A DNA stretch of 38,005 nucleotides from Dyella silvatica (GTDB taxonomy: Bacteria > Pseudomonadota > Gammaproteobacteria > Xanthomonadales > Rhodanobacteraceae), in NCBI RefSeq assembly GCF_026283955.1, contig NZ_JAPDPE010000043.1, positions 1 through 38,005 on the forward strand, in the 5' to 3' direction. Positions within the stretch are counted from its first letter, which is position 1, and every line of letters begins with the position of its first letter. Below the pieces are notes generated by a model. That model had not been told where the DNA came from. It saw nothing but the letters and a program-made list of their open reading frames with translations, and ran no database searches. The translations under genes and the position numbers were made by a program. Below are positions 15,371 through 24,174 of this stretch, piece after piece.

Positions 15371-15408
15371 ATTGAACTTTGATCAATATTAGTCATCGTT
15401 CAATATTA
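15371..15408 (-). promoter_or_regulatory. Candidate operator region of the TetR-glycosyltransferase operon
   Basis: ATTGAAC (15371-15377) and GTTCAAT (15398-15404) form an inverted repeat, and TCAATATTA occurs twice as a direct repeat (15383-15391 and 15400-15408). The A/T-rich block starts 15 bases upstream of the tetR ATG and stands out from the GC-rich surroundings, which fits autorepression by the TetR protein. Which repeat is the true site cannot be settled by eye. Confidence 0.5.
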
Positions 15409-15587
15409 AGCGCAAGAGGGTAGGGTGATGTCGCGATAAACCAAGGCGCGCAAGTGGCCATGGCTGGCCGTGCGGTGAATGGATGGGCCATTTCTCTACG
15501 CGTTCGACCTTTTAGTTGACCCAAGGTCCGGCGGCACTTGCCAGATATAATGATATTATCCTACAAATAGTGACGACTGCAGAGCGA

Positions 15588-15620
15588 TCATCGCGACATC
15601 AGGGTCATCGCGAGATCAGG
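15588..15620 (+). repeat. Tandem 16-bp direct repeat before the first GH27 gene
   Basis: TCATCGCGACATCAGG (15588-15603) and TCATCGCGAGATCAGG (15605-15620) differ at one base and are offset by 17 bases. They lie about 55-85 bases before the alpha-galactosidase start, downstream of a TATAAT-like box at 15545-15550. They may be activator or repressor sites in the 5' region, or only a small duplication. The rest of 15409-15587 shows nothing else that I recognise. Confidence 0.5.
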
Positions 15621-15673
15621 CAGTGTCATTTAGCCGGCTAGTGCAGAGCAGACGATCTCAATTGAGGAGCGTG

Positions 15674-16876
15674 ATGAAACGGTTCGCCTTGGCTTTACTT
15701 GTATCGATGCTCAGCCTCACTTTCATGGCTTCGTTCGCACACGCGGAGGCAGCGCCTCCCCAACCGCCTCGGCAGTCCAATGGCTTGGCTTTGACCCCGC
15801 CGATGGGGTGGAACTCGTGGAACAAATTCGGTTGCCATATTGACGAAAGCGTTATCCGCGCGGCCGCCGACGCAATGGTCAGTTCCGGGATGAAACATGC
15901 CGGCTATGAATATGTGGTCATCGACGACTGCTGGCACGGCGAGCGCGACATCAACGGCGACATTCAGGCGGACGCCAAGCGCTTTCCCTCGGGCATCAAG
16001 GCATTGGCCGATTACATCCACGCCAAGGGCCTGAAGTTCGGGATCTATTCCGATGCGGGGAAAAAAACCTGCGCGGGCCGCCCAGGTAGCCGCGGCTTTG
16101 AGTACCAGGATGCTCGCCAATACGCTGCCTGGGGTGTCGACTATCTGAAATACGATTGGTGCTCGACTTATAGCCAGGATGCCAAATCAAGCTACGAGAC
16201 CATGAGCGATGCGCTGCGCGCGTCCGGGCGGCCGATTGTCTTCAGCCTGTGCGAATGGGGCCAGAACAAGCCGTGGTTGTGGGGCGAGACGATTGGCAAT
16301 CTGTGGCGCATGTCAGGCGATATCTACGACGGCTGGGAGAGTCGCGAAGGTCACTACAACGGCATGACCAATATTCTGGACATGCAGCAAGGGCTCGAAA
16401 GCTACGCCGGTCCCGGCCATTGGAATGATCCGGACATGCTAGAGGTCGGCAACGGCGGCATGAGCTTCGAGGAATACAAATCGCACTTCAGTTTGTGGGC
16501 CTTGCTGGCCGCGCCGCTGATCGCCGGCAATGATCTAGCGCATATGAGCGAGGAAACCAAGTCGATCCTCACCAATAAGGAAATTATCGCCATCGACCAG
16601 GATGCGCTGGGGGTTCAAGGCCACCGCGTCGTCAAAGATGGCGACGACGAAGTCTGGGTCAAGCCGCTCAAGGGTGGCGGTCGCGCGATCGTGTTGTTCA
16701 ATCGCAGCAAGCAGGTCCACAAGATTGGCGTGAACTGGGAGACGCTGGGTTATCCGACCGCGCTGGAGTTGCGCGTGCGTGACCTGTGGAGTCACAAAAA
16801 CCTGCCCAGGACGAAAGCAAGCTTCGCTGCCGATGTACCGCCACATGGCGTGGTGATGATTCGCGTCGAGGCGTGA
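15674..16876 (+). CDS. Secreted GH27 alpha-galactosidase, copy 1
   Basis: This 400-aa enzyme likely releases terminal alpha-galactose from oligosaccharides or galactomannan in the periplasm or outside the cell. A Sec signal peptide covers residues 1-24 (cut after AHA). The (beta/alpha)8 barrel has LTPPMGWNSWNKFGC (41-54), VIDDCWHGERD, the nucleophile region VDYLKYDWCS (D161) and the WRMSGD acid/base (D216), then AGPGHWNDPDMLEVGN; a C-terminal beta domain ends the protein. ATG 15674 follows a GAGGAG. Other GH27 activities such as beta-L-arabinopyranosidase cannot be excluded. A close paralogue follows at 16950. Confidence 0.94.
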   Translation: MKRFALALLVSMLSLTFMASFAHAEAAPPQPPRQSNGLALTPPMGWNSWNKFGCHIDESVIRAAADAMVSSGMKHAGYEYVVIDDCWHGERDINGDIQADAKRFPSGIKALADYIHAKGLKFGIYSDAGKKTCAGRPGSRGFEYQDARQYAAWGVDYLKYDWCSTYSQDAKSSYETMSDALRASGRPIVFSLCEWGQNKPWLWGETIGNLWRMSGDIYDGWESREGHYNGMTNILDMQQGLESYAGPGHWNDPDMLEVGNGGMSFEEYKSHFSLWALLAAPLIAGNDLAHMSEETKSILTNKEIIAIDQDALGVQGHRVVKDGDDEVWVKPLKGGGRAIVLFNRSKQVHKIGVNWETLGYPTALELRVRDLWSHKNLPRTKASFAADVPPHGVVMIRVEA

Positions 16877-16949
16877 GCTTTTCTTTCAGGGCGCCTGCCG
16901 TACACGGCAAGGCGGCCGCATCCCTTTTCACTCATTGGAAGGACGTTCC

Positions 16950-18149
16950 GTGAAGCGGATATTTGGTTTTCTGATCGGCCTTCTGGTCCTCGGATTCATG
17001 CATGCTGCTGCGACCCAGGCCGAAAGCGCTCCGCCGCAACCGCCCAGGCAGTCCAACGGCCTTGCCTTGACTCCGCCGATGGGCTGGAACACCTGGAATA
17101 AATTCGGTTGCGAGATCAGCGAGGCGACGATTCATCAGGCCGTCGACGCCATGATCAGCTCTGGTATGAAAGATGCCGGATACGAATACATTGTTATCGA
17201 CGATTGCTGGCAAAGCGGGCGTGACGCCAAGGGGCAAATCGTCGCTGACCCCAAACGCTTTCCCTCCGGCATGCGCGCGCTGGGCAACTATATTCACTCC
17301 CAAGGCCTGAAGTTCGGCATCTACTCGGACGCAGGCAAGTTGACCTGCGGCAAGCGTCCGGGCAGCTTGGGCCATGAATATCAAGATGCACGCACTTATG
17401 CGTCATGGGGTGTCGATTATCTGAAATACGATTGGTGCTCGACTTACAGCCAGGACGCCAAGTCGACCTACGAAACCATGAGCGACGCTTTGCGCGCCTC
17501 TGGACGCCCCATTGTCTTCAGCATTTGCGAGTGGGGTTTAAACAAACCCTGGTTGTGGGGCGAGACCATCGGCAATCTGTGGCGTACCACGGACGACATC
17601 TACGATCACTGGCAGGGCAAGCACGGTTACGAACACGGTGTGATGGATATCCTCGACCTGCAAGTCGGCTTGGCCGGCCGTGCTGGCCCGGGGCATTGGA
17701 ACGACCCCGACATGCTGGAAGTCGGCAACGGCAAGATGACGCTGGAGGAATACAAGTCGCATTTCAGCTTGTGGGCGGTACTGGCGGCACCCTTGATGGC
17801 CGGCAACGATCTCGCCGCGATGACGCCGGAGATCAAGGCCATCCTGACCAATAAAGAAGTGATCGCGATCGATCAAGACCCACTTGGCGTGGAGGCGAGT
17901 CGCGTGGCCAAGCATGGCGACTACGAGGTCTGGGCTCGGCCTCTGAAAGGCGGCGGTCGCGCCGTGGTTCTGTTGAATCGAAGCACCGCCAGTCACACGA
18001 TCACGGCGAGCTGGGATGACTTGCAGCTGCCCTCATCGCTGAGTCTGAAGGTGCACGATCTGTGGGCACATAAAGACTTGCCCGGGGCCAAGGGCAGTTT
18101 CTCCGCCGAGGTGCCGTCCCATGGCGTGGTAATGGTTCGCCTGGAATGA
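16950..18149 (+). CDS. Secreted GH27 alpha-galactosidase, copy 2
   Basis: This 399-aa tandem paralogue of the preceding enzyme aligns with it almost without gaps over the barrel. A Sec signal peptide covers residues 1-24 (cut after TQA); the mature start carries the same PPQPPRQSNGLALTPPMGWN string. Catalytic residues are kept: nucleophile D161 in VDYLKYDWCS and acid/base D216 in WRTTDD. The GTG at 16950 is preferred because GGAAGGA lies 6 bases upstream; the earlier TTG 16935 would put that site inside the gene. Differences cluster at residues 86-100 and 212-240, near the substrate rim, so the two may differ in specificity. The 73-base gap suggests one transcript. Confidence 0.94.
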   Translation: MKRIFGFLIGLLVLGFMHAAATQAESAPPQPPRQSNGLALTPPMGWNTWNKFGCEISEATIHQAVDAMISSGMKDAGYEYIVIDDCWQSGRDAKGQIVADPKRFPSGMRALGNYIHSQGLKFGIYSDAGKLTCGKRPGSLGHEYQDARTYASWGVDYLKYDWCSTYSQDAKSTYETMSDALRASGRPIVFSICEWGLNKPWLWGETIGNLWRTTDDIYDHWQGKHGYEHGVMDILDLQVGLAGRAGPGHWNDPDMLEVGNGKMTLEEYKSHFSLWAVLAAPLMAGNDLAAMTPEIKAILTNKEVIAIDQDPLGVEASRVAKHGDYEVWARPLKGGGRAVVLLNRSTASHTITASWDDLQLPSSLSLKVHDLWAHKDLPGAKGSFSAEVPSHGVVMVRLE

Positions 18150-18214
18150 TCCATCAGCTTGCTTAGGCCCTGGTCGTAGCCGTTTCGGTGCGCGATGGCG
18201 CGCTCGGTGCGGGT

Positions 18215-20245
18215 TTAAAGCGTGTCTCGCGCTTGCCCTGATCTGTTCTGCAATAGCAGTAAATAGCTGGCGGCAGACCAGCTGAAGTTGCGCGACTGAT
18301 AGCCCTGGCCGGTCAACGGATCGTAGTTTTCATAGAATGGGGCTTGCCCGGTCAGCCCCTTGGCGTGGAGCACCAGGCGGCGAGTCATATCGTCGGCCTG
18401 CCGCGCATAACCGTAACGCCTTAGCGCCTCGACCCCGAAATAGGCCTGGTCCAGCCATACCGGGCCGCGCCAATAACCCTGAATCGGCGAGAATCGCGGA
18501 TCGTCGGCGGCAAGCGTCGGAAACGGCATGACGGTGGCGAATTTCTTCGGGTCCAGCATCACGCGAACCACCGCCTTGGCTTGCTCGGGGCTCGCCACGC
18601 CGGCCCAGAGCGGGGCCCAGCCCTCCGAACCAAAAACACGCACACGATCGTCTTGGCCCAGTTTGGCGTCGAAGAAATAACCCAACGTCTTGTCGAACAT
18701 CCGCGCTTGAATAGGCGCCTTCATCGCCTCGGCCTCTTTCAGCCACTGGCCTTGATCCTGGGGCTTGCCGAGCGCGGCCGCGATCTCCGCCAAGTCAAGT
18801 TTTTCACGGTAGAGATAGGCGTTGAGGTCGATCGATTCCTGATCGATAGACCATGCGCCGTCGCCATTCTTGAGCATCGTGGCCGTGTCAAAGCGCACCG
18901 CGTTGTCCATACCGCTTTCCCACGCGGCGGCGATTTTGCTGCCATCGGTCGAGCCGTATTCGGCCAGGCCGTTGTGGTCGTGATCGCGCGCCTTGAACCA
19001 CCAGCGGTGATAGCGCACCAGCTTGTCGTACATCTCGCTGAGAAACGCTCGGTCGCCGGTGGCGCGATAAATCTTCAGCACCGCCCACACAGCCAGCGGT
19101 GGTTTGCTGTCACGCCCGTTGTTGTTTGCCTTGTCCAGATAGACACAGTCGGGGACCATGCCATCGGCGCTTTGATAATCGAACATGGCACGTATCTGGT
19201 CGCGTGCCAGCTCAGGCGCAAACTGCGCCAGCGCCGCTGCGTGCTTCCAGGAATCCCAGGCCCAGAAGCCGTTGAAATCCGGGTTGGAGTAAGCGGGGAT
19301 GACGCCGTCGTGATGTATATCGCCGCGCGCCGCGCGCCAATTGCCGAGCAGGGTCATCATCGCTTTTACGGAAATGCGCCGAGCGATGTCATCCGCCAGG
19401 CCCGGCAGATGGTTCGCAGCGATGGACTTCAGGTAGCCGTCCCAGCGCGCTCGATTCTGCGGCCACGCGATCATGCCATCGACCGGCGTCGGCGTTTCGA
19501 CACGGTCGTCATAGACCAGGGTTTGCTCGACAAAAACCGTGGTGGTCTGCCGTGGTTCCAGGTGCAGTGGTTGGTCTGGCTCGATGCGATAGTCGGCCCC
19601 TGCGAGGACAATCCGACGCCCTTGCATGCCATTGACGGAGATGCGCGTGGTCAGCGTCGAATTGGAATGGGTGAAGCTTTGCGTCACTGCATCGTCGTGC
19701 TTGGCAAGCCCGGCCTCCTGCGAAGGCATGATGCGCCCCATCACGGAAAGATCCAGGTCTTTCGCGGTTGTCGCCGTAAGCTCGATCCGCACCAGTGCGT
19801 GCCAGGCGTCGGCAAAAAACAGGGTCTGGCGCACAGTGAGATCTGGCGCGGCAAAGCGGCGCATCAAATAGCCCGGCGCGGCATGGCCTTCGATCGGGGT
19901 CAGGACGATGTCTTGCCGGCGCGCGGCGTCCTTCAGCGCCAGCTGTGCAAAGCGCGAACCCACCCACTGGCCGTCGCCGAGGCTGTGGACGAACGGGCCG
20001 ACAAAACCGGTCGACGTATCGGCGGTTGGCGGCAGGCTATAACCGTGCCACGACCCGGCATCGAAAAAGATGTTGAAGCTTCGATCGGCTGGCGTCTGTG
20101 GCTCGCCATGCAGGTCGAGCACGTCGGAGTACATCGCGTCGTCGCCGTTCGCCTGCGTCGCTGACTTCGCGCACAGGTCGGCGCAACCAAGCGCCAGCGC
20201 GAAGGTGGTCGCGGCGATCATCAGAGGCTTGCAGGGTGAACGCAT
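18215..20245 (-). CDS. Secreted GH63-type glycoside hydrolase (YgjK-like)
   Basis: This 676-aa protein has an N-terminal signal sequence (about 1-26; the Cys at 21 is not a good lipobox), a beta-rich N-terminal domain (about 40-260) and an (alpha/alpha)6 barrel with GFWAWDSWKHAAALAQF (327-343, D331 the likely acid), GYWRGPVWLDQAYFGVEALR, and ENYDPLTGQGYQSRNFSWSA near the end (E639 the likely base). These are hallmarks of bacterial GH63 enzymes such as YgjK, which act on alpha-glucosides or related alpha-linked sugars. ATG 20245 has AGGAA 9 bases upstream; longer readings add only low-complexity residues. It converges on the GH27 pair, so all three may serve breakdown of alpha-linked oligosaccharides. 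Confidence 0.9.
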   Translation of the reverse strand: MRSPCKPLMIAATTFALALGCADLCAKSATQANGDDAMYSDVLDLHGEPQTPADRSFNIFFDAGSWHGYSLPPTADTSTGFVGPFVHSLGDGQWVGSRFAQLALKDAARRQDIVLTPIEGHAAPGYLMRRFAAPDLTVRQTLFFADAWHALVRIELTATTAKDLDLSVMGRIMPSQEAGLAKHDDAVTQSFTHSNSTLTTRISVNGMQGRRIVLAGADYRIEPDQPLHLEPRQTTTVFVEQTLVYDDRVETPTPVDGMIAWPQNRARWDGYLKSIAANHLPGLADDIARRISVKAMMTLLGNWRAARGDIHHDGVIPAYSNPDFNGFWAWDSWKHAAALAQFAPELARDQIRAMFDYQSADGMVPDCVYLDKANNNGRDSKPPLAVWAVLKIYRATGDRAFLSEMYDKLVRYHRWWFKARDHDHNGLAEYGSTDGSKIAAAWESGMDNAVRFDTATMLKNGDGAWSIDQESIDLNAYLYREKLDLAEIAAALGKPQDQGQWLKEAEAMKAPIQARMFDKTLGYFFDAKLGQDDRVRVFGSEGWAPLWAGVASPEQAKAVVRVMLDPKKFATVMPFPTLAADDPRFSPIQGYWRGPVWLDQAYFGVEALRRYGYARQADDMTRRLVLHAKGLTGQAPFYENYDPLTGQGYQSRNFSWSAASYLLLLQNRSGQARDTL

Positions 20246-20314
20246 GAAGTGATGTTCCTGGGTATCGGCTGTTGTTGACTGATCGCGTCGCTGATCAAGC
20301 CGCGATCGAGTGCG

Positions 20315-20343
20315 CTGCGATAACGTTTCGCAGTGAGATCTCA
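20315..20343. promoter_or_regulatory. Two abutting palindromes between GH63 and amidohydrolase genes
   Basis: CTGCGA-taacgtt-TCGCAG (20315-20333) is an inverted repeat with perfect 6-base arms and an AACGTT core like LacI/GalR operators. It is directly followed by the perfect palindrome TGAGATCTCA (20334-20343). They lie 70-98 bases upstream of the GH63 start and about 200 bases upstream of the divergent amidohydrolase. A sugar-responsive LacI-type repressor is a reasonable guess for the first. The rest of the 297-base gap shows nothing else I can name. Confidence 0.5.
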
Positions 20344-20542
20344 TGATGCCCTCAGTCCCATGCCAATGGCACGAAAATTGATATCGTCCTCGCGACGACA
20401 TCGGCTGGACTAGCCTGGCAGCATGGTGATGGGCGTGGCAGGCAGCGCCTGTTGCAACAGCCAGGCATGTTCGTACGACAAGCGCATGCTCCAGCCTTAC
20501 TGCTCTCATGCGCAGCTTGCCGGACCCATCCTGGAGTCGACC

Positions 20543-22558
20543 ATGAAGCCTGCCCTCGCGCGCTCGTTCGCGCTCACCGCCTTATTGCTGCTTCCATCGC
20601 TGGCATCGCACGCGCAGGACAAAACGACGAACGAGCAAGGCACATTTGTGCTTTACAAGTTCGCCAAAGCCATCGGCAAGGAGACCTACACCCTTGCTGA
20701 TGAGCAAGGCCTGCTGACGCTTCGCTCGGACTTCAAGTTCAATGACCGCGGCACCGACGTGCCGCTGAAAACGGTTTATACGGCGACCGACATTGTTCAC
20801 CCCGTCTCGCTGAGGAGCGAAGGGCGATCGTCTCGACATTCACCGATGAACGATGCGTTTTCACTCGACGCGAAACAGCAACGTGTCGTGCTGGTGCGCG
20901 ATGGCAAGACGACGGACTATCCGGCCAGCGCCGACACCTTTCTAGTCGATGGCTATTCGCCCGTCGCCATGCAGCAGATGCTGATGCGCTTCTGGATCGC
21001 CCGCGGCAAGCCCGCGCAAATCGCCACCGTGCCTGATGCCAGCATTCATATCGAACCGGGCAACGATCTTACGGTCAGCGTCAATGGTCAGCCCACAACG
21101 CTGCATAGCTATATCGTCAACGGCCTGATCTGGGGCGCCGAGACGGTGTGGCTGGATGACGATCAGCGACTTGCCGCCGTGGTAACGACGGATGCCGAAT
21201 TCGACCACTTCGAAGCGGTTCGCGAAACGTACGCGGCCTCGCTTGCCCAGTTCATCCAGCAGGCGGCCAGCAATAATCTGGCGGCGCTGGCGCGATTGAC
21301 CGCCGCGGCCAAGCATGCCACTGGAAAGCGTCTTGCCATCACCAATGCCACCCTTATCGACGGTACCGGGGCCACGCCACGCCGTGTCGCCGTGGTGTAC
21401 GTGGAAGGCGGCCGGATCAGCAAGATCATGGCATCGGGTTCGCTGCCCCAGGCCTCTGACAAGCTGGATGTGATTGACGGCAGCGGGAAATACCTGATGC
21501 CCGGATTGTGGGACATGCACGCGCACTACGAGCAAGTGGAATGGGGCCCCATCTATCTGGCGGCCGGCGTGACCACGGTGCGCGACTGCGGTAACGAGTT
21601 CGACTTCATCACCACGGTTAGAGATGCCGTGCAATCCGGGCGTGGCATCGGGCCCAGGCTGCTGATCGCCGGCTTGGTCGATGGTACCGGTCCCATCACG
21701 CTTGGCGCCGTCACTGCCGATACGCCCGAGCAAGCACGCGAGGTCGTTCGGCGCTACAAGAACGCCGGCGCGGTACAGATCAAGATCTATAGCAGCATGA
21801 AACCCGACTTGGTGCCGGTGATCGCCGATGAGGCGCACAAGCTCGGTTTGACGGTGACCGGCCACGTGCCCGAGGGCATGACCACTGAGCAGGCGGTGGT
21901 TGCTGGCTACGATGGCATTAATCACATCAGCTTCGTCAGTCGCGATCTGTTGCACATGGAGCGCGGCAAGCCGGTACCGCCGATCGACTTCACCTCACCG
22001 GATGCAAAGCAACAGCTGGCGCTGTTCAAATCGCACCAGACGGTGTTCGACGACACTATCGTGCTGTATCAGACCTTGTCGCGTTCCAGCGCCACGCCGC
22101 TGGAAACACTGGAGCCGGGCATCACCCATGTGGCTTCATCCTTGGCCGCAGCGTTGAACGCGTCAGGCGCGCCTCCCGCCAAGGCAGCTGATTTTGCCCA
22201 GCGTTATGCCGCAGTCCTGGCCACCCTGCGCGAGCTGCATCGGCAAGGCCTGACCATCGTCGCCGGTACCGATCAGGACGTTCCGGGTTATTCCTTGCAC
22301 CGCGAGCTGGAAATCTATGTGCAGGCCGGCTTCACCCCGATGGAGGCATTGCAGGCGGCGACTAGTGTCCCGGCGCGCGTCCTCAAGCTGGACAAGGAGC
22401 TAGGTACCCTGCAGGTAGGCAAACGCGCGGATATGCTCTTGCTGGATGCCGACCCCTTGGCCGATATTCGCAATACGCGCCGCATTGCCAAGACGATTAG
22501 CGGTGGCGTGGTCTATGACCCGGCTCCACTGTGGCAGTCGGTTGGCTTCAAACCCTAA
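20543..22558 (+). CDS. Secreted imidazolonepropionase-like amidohydrolase with extra N-terminal domain
   Basis: This 671-aa protein has a Sec signal peptide (about 1-25, SLASHAQ), an unassigned domain of about 240 residues, and a C-terminal amidohydrolase barrel (about 265-671). Metal-site residues are visible: H326 and H328 in WDMHAHYE, K414 in QIKIYSS (the likely carboxylated lysine), H441 in TGHVPEG, H461 in NHISF and D577 in GTDQDVPG. The C-terminal strands (GTLQVGKRADMLLLDADPLA) close the small beta domain. Such periplasmic enzymes often act as dipeptidases or on cyclic amides; the substrate is unknown here. GGAG lies 6 bases before ATG 20543. The N-terminal domain may bind substrate. 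Confidence 0.9.
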   Translation: MKPALARSFALTALLLLPSLASHAQDKTTNEQGTFVLYKFAKAIGKETYTLADEQGLLTLRSDFKFNDRGTDVPLKTVYTATDIVHPVSLRSEGRSSRHSPMNDAFSLDAKQQRVVLVRDGKTTDYPASADTFLVDGYSPVAMQQMLMRFWIARGKPAQIATVPDASIHIEPGNDLTVSVNGQPTTLHSYIVNGLIWGAETVWLDDDQRLAAVVTTDAEFDHFEAVRETYAASLAQFIQQAASNNLAALARLTAAAKHATGKRLAITNATLIDGTGATPRRVAVVYVEGGRISKIMASGSLPQASDKLDVIDGSGKYLMPGLWDMHAHYEQVEWGPIYLAAGVTTVRDCGNEFDFITTVRDAVQSGRGIGPRLLIAGLVDGTGPITLGAVTADTPEQAREVVRRYKNAGAVQIKIYSSMKPDLVPVIADEAHKLGLTVTGHVPEGMTTEQAVVAGYDGINHISFVSRDLLHMERGKPVPPIDFTSPDAKQQLALFKSHQTVFDDTIVLYQTLSRSSATPLETLEPGITHVASSLAAALNASGAPPAKAADFAQRYAAVLATLRELHRQGLTIVAGTDQDVPGYSLHRELEIYVQAGFTPMEALQAATSVPARVLKLDKELGTLQVGKRADMLLLDADPLADIRNTRRIAKTISGGVVYDPAPLWQSVGFKP

Positions 22559-22565
22559 ACAGAGA

Positions 22566-22592
22566 GGGCTGCCCAGGATGGCCGGGCGGCCC
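22566..22592 (+). terminator. GC-rich hairpin after the amidohydrolase gene
   Basis: GGGCTGCCC (22566-22574) pairs with GGGCGGCCC (22584-22592), with one G-T wobble and a 9-base loop, 8 bases after the stop. No T tract follows, so it may be a weak terminator or an mRNA-stabilising hairpin. Confidence 0.45.
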
Positions 22593-22754
22593 GTCAAGCG
22601 GTTGTCGTATTCGGCGTGTCAGCTGACCGCGTAGGCTAGGATGTTTTTAAGCAAGGGCGAGTTGTCTCGATAGCGCCAAATCAGCGATACCCCTGGCTCG
22701 GTCGCTACGAGGTGCGCGATCACGGCGAGTGATCATGTGCTCTGGTCATTGGCC

Positions 22755-22976
22755 TTACTCGATAAGGTCCAGTCGTGGTGCGGTATTTACATCGGGGATG
22801 GCGCGGGTTTCGGTCGGGGATTGCGTATAAGCCACCGTGTTCTTGAAGGGCTTGGCCCCTGCTAAGGGCAGTCGGTGCCGAGCAGCAGCATGCTCCGCAC
22901 CAGACGTTTGCGCCGCGGAGCGCAACGCCTGACTGGCCTGTTGGCGCGTGCTTCCGGCATGATTTGAACTCCCCAT
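22755..22976 (-). CDS. Possible small protein, 73 aa
   Basis: A minus-strand frame starting at MGSSNHAGSTRQQASQALRS fills part of the 434-base gap between the amidohydrolase and the BenE-type gene. A GAGG lies 10 bases before the ATG. The product is polar, Ala/Thr/Arg-rich, without signal peptide or known motif. It may be noise; the rest of 22593-22992 shows no other feature. Confidence 0.25.
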   Translation of the reverse strand: MGSSNHAGSTRQQASQALRSAAQTSGAEHAAARHRLPLAGAKPFKNTVAYTQSPTETRAIPDVNTAPRLDLIE

Positions 22977-22992
22977 CGTCAGGCCGACCTCG

Positions 22993-24174
22993 ATGCGTTT
23001 ATGGCGTGATATCTCACTGTCCGCGGTGATGGCTGGTTTCGTCGCCGTGCTCGTCGGCTTTACCAGCTCCGCGGTGATCGTGTTCAAGGCAGCGCAAGCC
23101 GCCGGCGCTTCAGAGGCGCAGACCGCATCGTGGATGTGGGCGTTGGGGCTTGGCATGGGGCTGACCTGCATCGGCCTTTCACTGCGCTATCGCGTACCGG
23201 TGGTGACGGCCTGGTCCACCCCAGGGGCGGCGATGTTGATCAGCAGTGTTGCCGGCCTGTCCTTGCCGGAAGTCATCGGCGCATTCCTGTTCAGTGGCTT
23301 GCTGCTCACCGTGTTTGGCTTTACCGGTTGGTTCGAGCGTGCGATGGGGCGCATGCCGATGGCGCTGGCCTCCGGCATGCTGGCTGGCGTATTGCTGCGT
23401 TTTGGGCTGGATGTATTCACGGTCATGCAGCATCGCTTTGCCTTGGTGATCGCCATGTTCATCAGCTGGCTGTTAGCGCGGCGCTGGCTACCGCGATACG
23501 CGGTGATGGTTTCGCTAGCCATCGGCATCGGTGTGGCGGCGATGCAGGGCTTGTTGCATCTGGGCGAACTGCATGTCGCCTTGGCCCGGCCGATATTTGT
23601 AATGCCGCAATTCACCTGGGCGGCAATGGTCGGTGTCGCGCTGCCCTTGTTCGTGGTGACGATGGCCTCGCAAAACGTGCCGGGTGTGGCGATCTTGCGC
23701 GCCCATGGTTACACCGACACACCGATCTCGCCGCTCATCGGTTGGACCGGCTTGACTACGCTGCTGTTGGCGCCCTTCGGCGCCTATGCGCTCAACCTGG
23801 CCGCCATCACCGCGGCCATTTGCATGGGCCGCGACGCCCACGAAGATGCACGCCGTCGTTATGTAGCCGCCATCGCCGCCGGGTTTTTCTATCTGCTGAT
23901 CGGCCTGTTCGGCGCCACGGTTGCGGCCTTGTTCGCTGCTTTGCCGAAGGAGCTGATCATGGCAATTGCCGGTATTGCGCTATTCGGCACCATCGGCAAC
24001 GGTCTTGCGGCGGCGCTTGGCAAAGAAGATGGTCGCGAGGCTGCCCTGGTCACCTTTCTGGTGACTGCCTCGGGCCTGACCCTGCTCGGTATCGGCTCCG
24101 CCTTTTGGGGGCTTATGGCGGGCTTGGTGACCCTGGGCGTGATGCGATGGAAAGTCATGGCGCCGGCGATTTGA
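22993..24174 (+). CDS. benE: BenE-family benzoate/H+ symporter-like transporter
   Basis: This 393-aa inner-membrane protein has about 11-12 hydrophobic helices and the BenE family pattern: an N-terminal FVAVLVGFTSSAVIVFKAAQ, the VVTAWSTPGAAMLISS segment, VTMASQNVPGVAILRAHGY (substrate region), APFGAYALNLAAITAAICMG and the DPxR-like REAALVTFLVTASGLTLLGI near the end. BenE proteins are nucleobase-transporter-fold importers proposed to carry benzoate. No benzoate-degradation genes (benABCD, cat) are nearby, so the real substrate is open. It stands alone, with no clear operon partner. Confidence 0.9.
   Translation: MRLWRDISLSAVMAGFVAVLVGFTSSAVIVFKAAQAAGASEAQTASWMWALGLGMGLTCIGLSLRYRVPVVTAWSTPGAAMLISSVAGLSLPEVIGAFLFSGLLLTVFGFTGWFERAMGRMPMALASGMLAGVLLRFGLDVFTVMQHRFALVIAMFISWLLARRWLPRYAVMVSLAIGIGVAAMQGLLHLGELHVALARPIFVMPQFTWAAMVGVALPLFVVTMASQNVPGVAILRAHGYTDTPISPLIGWTGLTTLLLAPFGAYALNLAAITAAICMGRDAHEDARRRYVAAIAAGFFYLLIGLFGATVAALFAALPKELIMAIAGIALFGTIGNGLAAALGKEDGREAALVTFLVTASGLTLLGIGSAFWGLMAGLVTLGVMRWKVMAPAI

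Noticed and set aside
18581-20164. Long open frame of 527 codons on the plus strand, antisense to the GH63 gene
   Set aside because: It is the mirror of a GC-rich gene; the minus-strand product has clear GH63 motifs, while this frame shows no motif and an Arg/His/Val-rich artefact composition.
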